Below are positions 16,801 through 24,329 of a DNA stretch of 45,486 nt, one piece after another (the first letter of the stretch is position 1; every line of letters starts with the position of its first letter). Position numbers and translations under genes: made by a program. The DNA is from Gemmatimonadales bacterium (GTDB lineage Bacteria > Gemmatimonadota > Gemmatimonadetes > Gemmatimonadales > GWC2-71-9), in the NCBI GenBank assembly GCA_025927545.1, contig JAICLE010000018.1, forward strand, positions 1-45,486, written 5' to 3'. The notes below the pieces were generated by a model that searched no databases, had not been told where the DNA came from, and was given only the letters and a program-made list of their open reading frames with translations.

Positions 16801-16942
16801 GACGCGTGCACCGCCGCAATATCCGGTCCCCGGCCGGTCCGCTCGACGGGCTCGCGCAAGTCGTTTCCCCAGTATGAGTCCCGGCAGTCTGGCGCGACGA
16901 AACGACGATGCAATACGCGCTGGAACTGGCAGACCCCCGGCG

Positions 16943-17452
16943 TCAGCGAAGCGGCGTCGGCAGATGACGGGCGTAGCGGCTCTCCCAGACCCGGAGCGAC
17001 TCGAGCGAGAGAGCCTCGAGCTCCTGGGACACTGCCCGGGCGGCGGTGAGCGCCGTCTCGACATCGTCCATGCGGGGGGCGCCACGGGCATTGCCGCCCA
17101 GTTCGGCCACCCCGACCAGTACGGTGAGCTGGTTGTTGACCCGGTCCTGGAGCATGGCCCTGAGTTTCCGGATGAGCCGCGCGCGCGCCAACCGGGAATG
17201 CCGGCGCACGGCCCAGATCAGGAAGCCCTGCAACCAGACCAGGAACGTGAGGGCGCGGCCCTGGGTGCCCTGGTCCAGCTGCGCGAAGGTCAGGGCGACG
17301 GCAACGAACACGCCGGCGGCGGTGAGGACCAGCTCGAAGTGCTCGGAGAGCCTCGCCCGCAGGGCGTGGGACAGCTTGCTGGACGGCGACACGACGACCT
17401 CGGGACGAGTGGCGGCCGGGGGATCAGCCAGATCCAATGTCGAAGAAAGCAC
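16943..17452 (-). CDS. Two-helix membrane protein with a degenerate HisKA-like segment
   Basis: The 169-residue product has two membrane helices (ELVLTAAGVFVAVALTFAQL and ALTFLVWLQGFLIWAV, residues about 39-88) and a cytoplasmic helical tail. Within the tail, LQDRVNNQLTVLVGVAEL closely resembles the histidine-kinase dimerisation helix of the HExNNQLTVILGYAEL type, but the phosphoacceptor histidine position is occupied by aspartate and no ATP-binding domain follows. It may be a truncated or decoy kinase-like module. The resemblance is by eye only. The gene lies downstream of the sigma factor beyond a strong terminator, so it needs its own promoter. Confidence 0.65.
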   Translation of the reverse strand: MLSSTLDLADPPAATRPEVVVSPSSKLSHALRARLSEHFELVLTAAGVFVAVALTFAQLDQGTQGRALTFLVWLQGFLIWAVRRHSRLARARLIRKLRAMLQDRVNNQLTVLVGVAELGGNARGAPRMDDVETALTAARAVSQELEALSLESLRVWESRYARHLPTPLR

Positions 17453-17484
17453 TCACGCCGTCCAGTGGCAGGAACTGGACACCC

Positions 17485-17524
17485 CCAAAAATCGACCCCG
17501 CCAGGTGCAACACCTGGCGGGGTC
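17485..17524 (-). terminator. Rho-independent terminator of the sigma factor gene
   Basis: A perfect 14-bp stem (gaccccgccaggtg, 17494-17507, with cacctggcggggtc, 17511-17524) encloses a three-base loop. Read on the minus strand it is followed by GATTTTTGG (a run of five T). It lies 28 bp past the sigma factor stop. Confidence 0.93.
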
Positions 17525-17551
17525 GAAGGGGCACTCTCTCGATCGGGCTTC

Positions 17552-18445
17552 CTACGCGGCGAGATCCCGCAGCTTGTCTCCATGCTGCTCACGGAGCTGC
17601 CGGAGCGCGCGATCGCGGAGCTGGCGGATGCGCTCCCGGGTGACGCCCATCATCCGGCCGATTTCCTCCAGCGTCCGGGTCTTCCCGTCGTCCAAGCCGA
17701 AGTAGAGCCGGATTACCTTGGCGTCTCGCGCCGGGAGGGCGGCGAGTGCGGCGTCGAGGTCGGTGGTCCGGCTGTTGGCCATTGTCGTCGCGTCCGTCGC
17801 CTCCTGCGTGATCGGGACGAACCGCTCCATTCGCCCGCGCTCATCCGCCTCGCGGACCGGGTGATCGAGGCGCATCGCTTCGATGTGGAGCGCGCTGAGT
17901 GCCCGCACCGCGTCACGGGTGAGCCCCGTCGCCTTGACCAGTTCCTCCGTGGTCGGCGCCCGGCCGAGCCGCTCGGCAAGCAGTGTCGTGGCTCGGCCGA
18001 GCCGATTGAGGTCGGCCGTTCGATTGAGCGGCACCCGGACCGGACGGCCGTGACGCGCGATGGCCGCCTGAATCGCCTGCCGGATCCACCAGACGGCGTA
18101 GGAGATGAACTTGACGCCCCGGTCAGGATCGAACTTCCGCGCGGCGGTCATCAGCCCCAGGTTCCCCTCCCCGATGAGATCCATGAGCGGGACCCCGCGG
18201 TTCTGGAACTTCTTGGCCACCGAGACGACGAAACGCACGTTGTGCCGCGCCAGCTTCTCCTGCGCTTCCTCGTCACCACGGAAGGCACGACGCGCCAGCG
18301 CCGTCTCTTCCTGCACGGTGAGCAGGGGAATCCGGCTGATCTCCTGGAGATAGAAATCCAGGCTCTCGCGGCCTTCGTCGACCGCTCGGGGGAGCTGGGC
18401 CGCGCTCCGGCGCCCGGTCCGGCGGGTCCGCTTCTTGGCTGGCAC
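17552..18445 (-). CDS. Sigma-70 family RNA polymerase sigma factor (RpoD/RpoS-like group)
   Basis: The 297-residue factor contains region 1.2 (DFYLQEISRIPLLTVQEE), region 2 (HNVRFVVSVAKKFQNRGVPLMDLIGEGNLGLM, then FISYAVWWIRQAI), region 3 (APTTEELVKATGLTRDAVRAL) and region 4 with the -35-binding helix-turn-helix (TLEEIGRMMGVTRERIRQL). It lacks region 1.1 and the long non-conserved insertion, so it is more like a group 2 alternative primary-type factor than the housekeeping RpoD. The start is GTG at 18445, with AGGAG seven bases upstream and a basic N-terminus. A strong terminator follows the gene. A tandem 14-bp repeat lies about 160-190 bp upstream and could be regulatory. Confidence 0.94.
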   Translation of the reverse strand: MPAKKRTRRTGRRSAAQLPRAVDEGRESLDFYLQEISRIPLLTVQEETALARRAFRGDEEAQEKLARHNVRFVVSVAKKFQNRGVPLMDLIGEGNLGLMTAARKFDPDRGVKFISYAVWWIRQAIQAAIARHGRPVRVPLNRTADLNRLGRATTLLAERLGRAPTTEELVKATGLTRDAVRALSALHIEAMRLDHPVREADERGRMERFVPITQEATDATTMANSRTTDLDAALAALPARDAKVIRLYFGLDDGKTRTLEEIGRMMGVTRERIRQLRDRALRQLREQHGDKLRDLAA

Positions 18446-18820
18446 TTATATACTCCTATCTTTCGCTAAGACAACTACTTGAGAATCTCTGCGCCGGGGG
18501 GACGAGCCCTCGTCATCACCGCGTTGATGACCGGCAAGCCCCAATCGTTGCACACGTTACCCAACAGGCCGGCAGGTCCTCGGGTTCCCTCTCCTCCCGA
18601 GAGCTCGCCGACGAACACCGCCGCTCGCCGACGAACGCCGGAGGGATTCCTGCGCCTCTCCAAGTAACCCCTTTGCCGGAAACTCGCGTGGTCACACGTC
18701 ACTCAGATGTAGAACCCGCCTGCTACCGCTCGGTACGAGAGTGGCACGGAGCGTGCAGATCCAGACCCCTTCGCTCCACCCTGGAGCGATGGGAACGAGG
18801 CGAGGAAGGTTGGGTGGCCC
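18446..18820. other. Intergenic region upstream of the sigma factor gene
   Basis: About 375 bp without a convincing gene. A 75-codon open frame on the minus strand (18475-18702) has no recognisable product, and composition does not favour coding. The region holds the tandem 14-bp repeat described separately, a 7-bp perfect hairpin cgctcca/tggagcg at 18772-18788, and presumably the sigma factor promoter on the minus strand. Confidence 0.6.
18603..18636. repeat. Two direct repeats of gctcgccgacgaac, 20-bp period
   Basis: The 14-bp word occurs perfectly at 18603-18616 and 18623-18636. The 20-bp spacing is close to two helical turns, which would place both copies on the same DNA face. The repeat is upstream of the sigma factor gene and may be a regulator-binding site; no known motif is recognised. 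Confidence 0.55.
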
Positions 18821-18979
18821 ATGCTGACCTGCGACTACAACGGGTGGAACGACGCGCCCGAGGACGAGCGTGAGTGGTTCGACCAGCACCCTGAGATCTG
18901 GGACGGTGGCGCCCGGGAGCGCGACATTCGGCCGGCGAGGGTGGTGCCCCAGCGGCGGAGTGGCTGGGCGGGCAGATGA
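18821..18979 (+). CDS. Possible small protein, 52 aa
   Basis: This short frame gives a soluble peptide beginning MLTCDYNGWNDAPEDEREWF with a tryptophan- and acid-rich N-terminal half (WFDQHPEIWDGG) and a basic C-terminal half. A purine-rich stretch (aggaagg) lies about 12 bases upstream, longer than ideal spacing. The charge pattern is not that of an antisense shadow, since no gene lies opposite. The family is unknown. It ends just before the terminator hairpin at 18985. The call is tentative. Confidence 0.4.
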   Translation: MLTCDYNGWNDAPEDEREWFDQHPEIWDGGARERDIRPARVVPQRRSGWAGR

Positions 18980-19013
18980 AAACGAGCGAGGGACCCGATG
19001 AGGGTCCCTCGCT
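18978..19013 (-). terminator. Terminator hairpin downstream of the DUF4142 gene
   Basis: A perfect 12-bp stem (agcgagggaccc, 18985-18996, with gggtccctcgct, 19002-19013) has a five-base loop. On the minus strand it is followed by CGTTTTC. It lies 28 bp past the stop of the DUF4142 gene and would also block read-through from the small plus-strand frame. Confidence 0.85.
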
Positions 19014-19040
19014 GTCAATCCGCGGGCCTTCGTTTCGCGC

Positions 19041-19691
19041 TTACGCGCTCGGCGACAGCTTCTTCTGAATCGACTCTGCCTTGTCCAGGTGCTTCTGGAT
19101 GACCGGCTGCGCCTTCCCGATGAGGGCCTTGAGTTCCTCGTTCTGCGCGTCGCCCTTCGCCGTGTCCAGGAGGTCCTTCACCGCCTTGTGGACGGTCACT
19201 TCCTGGTTGATGTAGGCCCGGTCGAACTCGGCGCCCTTGGGAGTGGACTGGAGCGAGCTCATCTCCTGCTGGGCCATCGGGGCCACGGGATCGTTTGCCG
19301 GCGCCTCGGGAGTGACGCCGAGTTTCTTGGCGAGTTGCTGCCCCTGTACCCGCAACGCGTGATGCTCCCCCATCATCAGCTTCGCGAACTGCTTGACGTC
19401 AGCCGAGGTGCCCTTGGTGGCGGCGAGCGCGCCCGCGGCGCTGTCGGCCTTGTTGGCCTCGTCCAGCAGGGCGACAATGTTGGCGTCGCTCAGTTTGGAC
19501 GCGCTGGCGCTCATGCTCCCGGTGTCAGCCATCGTGGATGTGGCCGCGCTATCCATCGTCGTGGCCGCCGCCCCGGCACCGGTTTCCGCGGTATTCGCCA
19601 TATCGTTCCGCTTGCCGTTGCAACCGGCCAGCACGGCCGCAAGCGCCAGCGCGGTGCAGGGTGCTCCGTGTGTCCAGAATTGCCTACCCAT
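19041..19691 (-). CDS. DUF4142 domain lipoprotein
   Basis: From ATG at 19691 (GAGGGGGA upstream) the product is 216 residues. The lipobox LAGC lies near residue 22 and is followed by an Ala/Thr/Ser-rich linker. The DUF4142 domain is a helical bundle: LSDANIVALLDEANKADSAAG, VKQFAKLMMGEHHALRVQG, EFDRAYINQEVTVHKAVKDLL and LKALIGKAQPVIQKHLDKAE, with conserved His residues in GEHH and VHK reminiscent of ferritin-like folds. It is predicted to be attached to the membrane facing the periplasm. An in-frame extension to 20105 overlaps a divergent gene and is rejected. It is divergent from the small lipoprotein at 19878. The role is unknown, possibly stress-related. Confidence 0.9.
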   Translation of the reverse strand: MGRQFWTHGAPCTALALAAVLAGCNGKRNDMANTAETGAGAAATTMDSAATSTMADTGSMSASASKLSDANIVALLDEANKADSAAGALAATKGTSADVKQFAKLMMGEHHALRVQGQQLAKKLGVTPEAPANDPVAPMAQQEMSSLQSTPKGAEFDRAYINQEVTVHKAVKDLLDTAKGDAQNEELKALIGKAQPVIQKHLDKAESIQKKLSPSA

Positions 19692-19759
19692 GTGTCCCCC
19701 TCGATGCACGTTGTGCCGACCTGTAGCGCTCCAGTGTACCCCGCGGGGGTGACGCGAGA

Positions 19760-19775
19760 GGTGATGAGGATCACC
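19760..19775. promoter_or_regulatory. Candidate operator, inverted repeat ggtgat/atcacc
   Basis: A perfect 6-bp inverted repeat with a 4-bp spacer (ggtgatgaggatcacc) lies in the 186-bp divergent region between the DUF4142 gene and the small lipoprotein gene. A related gtgatcacc word occurs 20 bp further right. The placement suits a shared regulator; its identity is unknown. Confidence 0.3.
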
Positions 19776-19877
19776 AATGGACGCCGGTGTGAGTGTGATC
19801 ACCGCCAAGGGGCACCGCCGTAAGGAGATTGCGATACGTCTGAGGCGAGACCGACCCTTCGCGACAGGAGCGCAACC

Positions 19878-20096
19878 ATGGTTACGAAGCTTGCAGCGGG
19901 ACTCGCGGTGCTGGCACTTGTTGGCGGGTGCAACCGGCCAGCGGACCGCGAAACGGGGGCGGCGGACCGGGACCGCTCCGGCACGGATACGATGATTCAG
20001 TCGAGCCGCGTCAAGGACACGACTGTGGTGAAAGCCGACACCAATATCGACGTGGACACGACCAAGCAGACCGACCACATCAAGGACAACCACTAG
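19878..20096 (+). CDS. Small lipoprotein, 72 aa
   Basis: The peptide has a short signal (MVTKLAAGLAVLALVGGC) with a lipobox ending at Cys18, then a charged, Thr/Asp-rich tail (DTTVVKADTNIDVDTTKQTD). AGGAG lies about seven bases before the ATG, which fixes the start. It has no recognised domain and is too small to be enzymatic. It is probably anchored to the membrane by the acylated cysteine. It is divergent from the DUF4142 lipoprotein, and the two may be co-regulated through the shared upstream region. Confidence 0.78.
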   Translation: MVTKLAAGLAVLALVGGCNRPADRETGAADRDRSGTDTMIQSSRVKDTTVVKADTNIDVDTTKQTDHIKDNH

Positions 20097-20103
20097 GTCG
20101 CAC

Positions 20104-20137
20104 AAACAAACCGGCTGAGCGGGATCCGCTCAGCCGG
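20104..20137. terminator. Bidirectional terminator between small lipoprotein and bS21 genes
   Basis: A perfect 12-bp stem (ccggctgagcgg, 20111-20122, with ccgctcagccgg, 20126-20137) has a three-base loop. The minus-strand reading is followed by TTTGTTTG, the better T tract, serving rpsU. It lies between convergent genes 54 bp apart. Confidence 0.88.
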
Positions 20138-20149
20138 GGCACCAACCTC

Positions 20150-20350
20150 TTACCACTCGCTTTTGACTGCCTTTTTCTTCCGCTTTCGCCTTTGGGCCGC
20201 GGCGGTCTTGATCGCGCGCGCCTCGCTCGGCTTCACGTAGTGCCGGCGCCGGCGTAGCTCGCCGAACAGCCCGGACTTCTGCAGCTTCCGCTTGAACAGC
20301 TTGAGTGCACGCTCAAGGTTGTCCTCGTCGCGCAGCCTCACCTCGGTCAT
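20150..20350 (-). CDS. rpsU: 30S ribosomal protein bS21
   Basis: The 66-residue product from ATG 20350 (MTEVRLRDEDNLERALKLFKR) is a standard bS21. It has the conserved KSGLFGELRRRRHYVKPSEAR segment and a highly basic lysine/arginine tail. It binds the small ribosomal subunit near the anti-Shine-Dalgarno region and aids initiation. The in-frame extension to 20383 adds residues not seen in the family and is left out. It is a single gene, convergent with the small lipoprotein and ended by a strong hairpin. Confidence 0.96.
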   Translation of the reverse strand: MTEVRLRDEDNLERALKLFKRKLQKSGLFGELRRRRHYVKPSEARAIKTAAAQRRKRKKKAVKSEW

Positions 20351-20461
20351 TGGGTCCGCCCTTGTTGGACGCGCAACGTACACCCTTAAAGGCGGGGGAG
20401 CAAGTGCCGCGCGGCACCCCCGTGCTTTCCGTCCCGGACCGGCGCCGGCACATTACGCCCA

Positions 20462-22930
20462 ATGCGCTCGAGACGTACACTCACTCGCCCCCGGCCGGGG
20501 ACCCGTGCGGCAGCGCTCCTGTGCCTGGCCGCGCTGGTGTGGATCGGCGCGCTGGGCGCTGGCGCACTCCCGCCTCTGGGTCCCTTGGTTGACCCGATCC
20601 GTGGTGCGTGGGGGCTCGCCCGGTCGGCCGATCTTCCCGGTCGGTGGGAAGCGGCCCTGCCCGGGCTCGGCGCCGCCGTGCGGGTGGTCTACGACGAGCG
20701 CGCCGTTCCGCACATTTTCGCGGCAAACGAGGCGGATGGCTGGCGTGCGCTGGGTTACGTCACCGCGCGCGACCGGCTGTTCCAGCTCGACCTGCAGGCC
20801 CGTGCGGGCGGCGGCACGCTGACGGGGCTGCTGGGGGCGCGGGCACTGCCGCTCGACCGGGAGAGCCGCGGACTCGGGATGGCGCGCGCGGCCGAGCGCC
20901 TGGTGGCCTCGCTGCCGGATACCGGCGACACGCGGGCTTCGCTCGAGGCCTATGCCGCGGGCGTCAATGCCTATCTCGACCACATGCCGGCCTGGGAGCT
21001 CCCCCTCGAATATCGGCTGCTGGGGCGCCGACCCGCCCGGTGGAGTCCCGTCCGGACCCTCGCGGTCCTGCTCCAGATGAACTACACGCTCTCACGGAAC
21101 AGCACCGAGCTCGACTACCTCCGGGCCGCCGCGGCTGTCGGCGACCAAGCCGCGGCCGCGCTCTTCCCGCTGCACTGGCCCATCCAGGAGCCGGTTCAGC
21201 CCTCGCGCGGCGAGCCGCGCCGCTTGCCCCTCGTGGTCCCGCCGCCCGCCGCACCCGACACGTCAGCCGGAGCCTTCCTGGCCTTCCTCCCCAGCAGGCC
21301 CCATGGTCCCCGCGGCAGCACGGACGCGGATCTCGGCAGCAATAACTGGGCGGTCGCCCCGTGGCGCACGCTGGGGCACGCCGCGCTCCTCGCGGGCGAT
21401 CCGCATCTGGACCTGACGCTGCCCTCGATCTGGTACGAGGCGCACCTGGTCGTGCCCGGGGTGGTAGATGTATACGGCGTCACCATACCGGGGCTTCCCG
21501 CCATCGTGATCGGGTTCAACCGCGACGTGGCGTGGACGTTCACCAACAGCGAAGCGGACCTGATGGACTACTGGGCCGAGGTGGTGGACGACAGCCTGCG
21601 GCCAACGCACTATCGGCTCGACGGCGTCTGGGTGCCACTCGAGTGCCGCATCGAGACCTATAGGAGTCCGCGTGGTGACACGCTCGCCGTAGACACGCTT
21701 CGCTTTACCCATCGCGGACCCATGCGCCGCGCGGGCACCCGCTGGCTCTCCCTCCGCTGGACAGCGCTCGAGAGCGCCGGCGAAACGGCAGGGTTTCACC
21801 GGGCGGCCCGCGCCAGCAGCGCGCACGAGTGGCTGGACGCGATGGGGGCCTACCAGTCGCCGCCGCAGAACATGCTGGTGGCCGACCGTGCGGGCAGCAT
21901 CGCCCTCCGGACCACGGGCCGCTTTCCGATCCGTCCCGGCGGCGGCCGGGGCGACCGGATGCACGACGGCACCAGCCGCGCCGCCGACTGGACCGGCGAC
22001 TGGCCGGTGGCGGAGTATCCCCAGTCGCTGGGGCCGGCCCAGGGGTTCCTCGCCTCCGCCAACCAGGAGCCGGTGGACCCGCGCGAGCAGTCGCGCTATC
22101 TCGGCGCCGATTGGCCGGCGCCCTGGCGCGCCCTCCGCATCAATCAACTGCTCCGCGGCGACTCGGCGGTGACGCCGGAGACGATGCGAAGATGGCAGAC
22201 CGATTCGCGGAGCGCGCGGGCCGACTGGTACGTGCCCTATTTTCTGCGCGCGGCCGCGGCCGCGGTCGCGGCGCTGCCCGACACGGCGCTCGGGCATGCG
22301 GCGACGCTGCTCGCGCGGTGGGATCGACGGTACGATCCGGAGAGCGACGGGCCCGTCCTGTTCGAAGCCGCCATGCGCGCCGCGAGCGAGGAACTGTGGG
22401 ACGAGCTGCCGCCTGGGATCACCCCGTCCGGGGCGGCATTCGTCGCCCTGCTCGACGATCCGTCGAACAGGTGGTGGGACAACCGCCGCACCCCAGCGGT
22501 CGAGCGACGCGACGACATTCTCGCGCGGTCGCTGAAGGACGGGTATCTCACCACCATCCGGGAATACGGTCCGCCCGAGCTGCTGGGCTGGGGCTGGTCC
22601 CGGGTGCACCGGATCGACATCTGGCACCTGCTCCGCGTCCCCTCGCTGTCGGCCCGGCGGATCGCCGTGAGCGGCGGCCCTTCGACGATCAGTCCATCGA
22701 GCGTGACCGGCGGCGGCGAGGGTGCGAGCTGGCGGATGGTGGTGGAGCTCGGGAAGGAAGTGCGCGCCTGGGGGACCTATCCGGGCGGGCAAAGCGGCAA
22801 TCCCGTGAGCCGCCGCTACGACGACCGGATCACCGAGTGGACCCGGGGTCGGCTCTCTCCGCTTCGCTTCCCTCGTGCCGCCGCCGAGGTGCCGGCCGCC
22901 TCGGTGCTCCTGCTGCGGCGCGCGCCGTGA
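20462..22930 (+). CDS. Penicillin acylase family (Ntn-hydrolase) protein
   Basis: The 822-residue precursor begins with a signal or anchor helix (AAALLCLAALVWIGALGAG). The alpha-subunit region includes VRVVYDERAVPHIFAANEADGWRALGYVTARDRLFQLD, the family hallmark. Autocleavage should occur before Ser293 in LGSNNWAV, which becomes the N-terminal nucleophile of the beta subunit. GDPHLDLTLPSIWYEAHL follows, matching the family. Members hydrolyse amide bonds in beta-lactams, acyl-homoserine lactones or other N-acyl compounds; the substrate here cannot be read from sequence. It acts in the periplasm or at the cell surface. It heads a unit whose next gene starts within its stop codon. Confidence 0.93.
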   Translation: MRSRRTLTRPRPGTRAAALLCLAALVWIGALGAGALPPLGPLVDPIRGAWGLARSADLPGRWEAALPGLGAAVRVVYDERAVPHIFAANEADGWRALGYVTARDRLFQLDLQARAGGGTLTGLLGARALPLDRESRGLGMARAAERLVASLPDTGDTRASLEAYAAGVNAYLDHMPAWELPLEYRLLGRRPARWSPVRTLAVLLQMNYTLSRNSTELDYLRAAAAVGDQAAAALFPLHWPIQEPVQPSRGEPRRLPLVVPPPAAPDTSAGAFLAFLPSRPHGPRGSTDADLGSNNWAVAPWRTLGHAALLAGDPHLDLTLPSIWYEAHLVVPGVVDVYGVTIPGLPAIVIGFNRDVAWTFTNSEADLMDYWAEVVDDSLRPTHYRLDGVWVPLECRIETYRSPRGDTLAVDTLRFTHRGPMRRAGTRWLSLRWTALESAGETAGFHRAARASSAHEWLDAMGAYQSPPQNMLVADRAGSIALRTTGRFPIRPGGGRGDRMHDGTSRAADWTGDWPVAEYPQSLGPAQGFLASANQEPVDPREQSRYLGADWPAPWRALRINQLLRGDSAVTPETMRRWQTDSRSARADWYVPYFLRAAAAAVAALPDTALGHAATLLARWDRRYDPESDGPVLFEAAMRAASEELWDELPPGITPSGAAFVALLDDPSNRWWDNRRTPAVERRDDILARSLKDGYLTTIREYGPPELLGWGWSRVHRIDIWHLLRVPSLSARRIAVSGGPSTISPSSVTGGGEGASWRMVVELGKEVRAWGTYPGGQSGNPVSRRYDDRITEWTRGRLSPLRFPRAAAEVPAASVLLLRRAP

Positions 22931-23253
22931 GGCCCGCGCACCAGCTGGCGCTCGTCTTCGCGGGCGCAACAGCGGCGGCGGGCTGGTGGACGGTGCCGAT
23001 CGTCGCCGCGATCTGGGTGCGAGTCGCTCCTCGCGATCGAAGGCCGGTGCTCTCGTGCACCGTCGCCGCGGCCGCCGGGTGCGCGCTGCTCCTCGGCTGG
23101 ACCGCGCTGCAGGGGCCGGTGGCTGCGGTGGCGCAGCGCGTGGGCGGCGCCGTCGGTCTGCCGCCGTGGGCGTTCGTGCTCGTGACGCTGCTCTTCCCGG
23201 CGTTCCTCGCCGGGGCCGCGGCGCAGGCAGCGAGGCCGGCCGCGCCCCGGTGA
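22927..23253 (+). CDS. Small three-helix membrane protein, 108 aa
   Basis: The GTG at 22927 overlaps the stop of the acylase gene (GTGA). The product has three hydrophobic helices: LALVFAGATAAAGWWTVPIVAAIWV, LSCTVAAAAGCALLLGWTAL and PPWAFVLVTLLFPAFLAGAAAQ. No family is recognised. The tight overlap implies co-translation with the acylase, perhaps as a membrane partner. Composition and hydrophobicity support it as real. Confidence 0.68.
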   Translation: MRPAHQLALVFAGATAAAGWWTVPIVAAIWVRVAPRDRRPVLSCTVAAAAGCALLLGWTALQGPVAAVAQRVGGAVGLPPWAFVLVTLLFPAFLAGAAAQAARPAAPR

Positions 23254-23315
23254 CCCACGCCACCTCACGGGACGGGTGCGGCGCTTACCATCACGGAAAG
23301 AGACAGGGAGGCCGG

Positions 23316-24329
23316 ATGCGGGTACGACTCAAACCGATCAACGAGCAGGTCGTCGTCATCACGGGCGGCTCGAGCGGGATCGGCCTGGCGACGGCGCGAC
23401 GGGCCGCACGGATGGGCGCCCGCGTAGTGCTCACCTCGCGCGACGCGGTGGATCTGGAACAGGCCGTCGACCGGATCCGCGCCGACGGAGGCGACGCCAC
23501 GTACGTGACCGGCGACGTCGCCGATCTGGAAGCGATGAAGCGCGTGGCCGAGACTGCGGTGCGCGAGTTCGGCACGCTGGATACGTGGGTGAACAACGCG
23601 GGTGTCTCGATCTACGGCCGGCTGGAGGAGGTCGGCCCCATGGATGCGCGGCGGCTGTTCGAGACCAACTACTGGGGCGTGGTGCACGGCACGCTCGCCG
23701 CCTTGCCCCATCTCCGGGCCCGCGGCGGCGCGCTGATCAACGTGGGCAGCATCCTCTCGGACACCGGCTATCCCCTGCAGGGCCACTATGCGGCCAGCAA
23801 GCACGCGGTCAAGGGGTTCACGGACTCGCTCCGGCTCGAGCTGGAGCAGGAGGGCGCGCCGATCTCGGTGACCCTCATCCAGCCGGCTGCAACCGACACG
23901 CCCTACCCCGAACACGCCAAGAGCTATCTCGGCGTGGAGCCGACACACGTACCGCCGGTCTACGCACCCGAGGTCGTGGCGCGGGCCATTCTGAGGAGCG
24001 CGGAGCACCCGGAGCGAAACGTGCTGGTCGGTGGCGGGGCCAAGCTGTTCAACACCGTCGAGCGGTACGCGCCCCGGTTGGGCGACCGGTTCAAGGAGGC
24101 GACCGCGTTCACCGGCCAGCGCACGGAGCGGCCGATCGAGGAGCGCGATATCCTGTTCGGGCCGCGTCCGGGCGACGGACGGGAACGTGGCCACTACCAG
24201 GGGCACGTGATGCGGACGAGCGCCTACACGCGCGCGCGGCTTCACCGCGGCGAGACGCTGCTCGCGCTGGCGATCGCCGGCGCCGCCGTGGCGCTGCTCG
24301 ACCGGGCAGGCGTCTTCGGTGGGGATTGA
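23316..24329 (+). CDS. SDR family oxidoreductase
   Basis: The 337-residue protein is a classical short-chain dehydrogenase/reductase: TGGSSGIG cofactor motif at 16-23, NNAG in the middle, and the catalytic YxxxK within GHYAASKHAVKGF. It has a C-terminal extension of about 90 residues (RPGDGRERGHYQG, then a hydrophobic ALAIAGAAVALLDRAGVF), as in a subset of SDRs seen near membranes. ATG 23316 is preceded by GGGAGG. The substrate is unknown. Its stop lies inside the start of the UdgX gene, so the two are co-transcribed. Confidence 0.92.
   Translation: MRVRLKPINEQVVVITGGSSGIGLATARRAARMGARVVLTSRDAVDLEQAVDRIRADGGDATYVTGDVADLEAMKRVAETAVREFGTLDTWVNNAGVSIYGRLEEVGPMDARRLFETNYWGVVHGTLAALPHLRARGGALINVGSILSDTGYPLQGHYAASKHAVKGFTDSLRLELEQEGAPISVTLIQPAATDTPYPEHAKSYLGVEPTHVPPVYAPEVVARAILRSAEHPERNVLVGGGAKLFNTVERYAPRLGDRFKEATAFTGQRTERPIEERDILFGPRPGDGRERGHYQGHVMRTSAYTRARLHRGETLLALAIAGAAVALLDRAGVFGGD

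Noticed and set aside
18475-18702. A 75-codon minus-strand frame just upstream of the sigma factor
   Set aside because: No good ribosome-binding site, arginine-rich low-information composition and internal direct repeats; more likely regulatory DNA.
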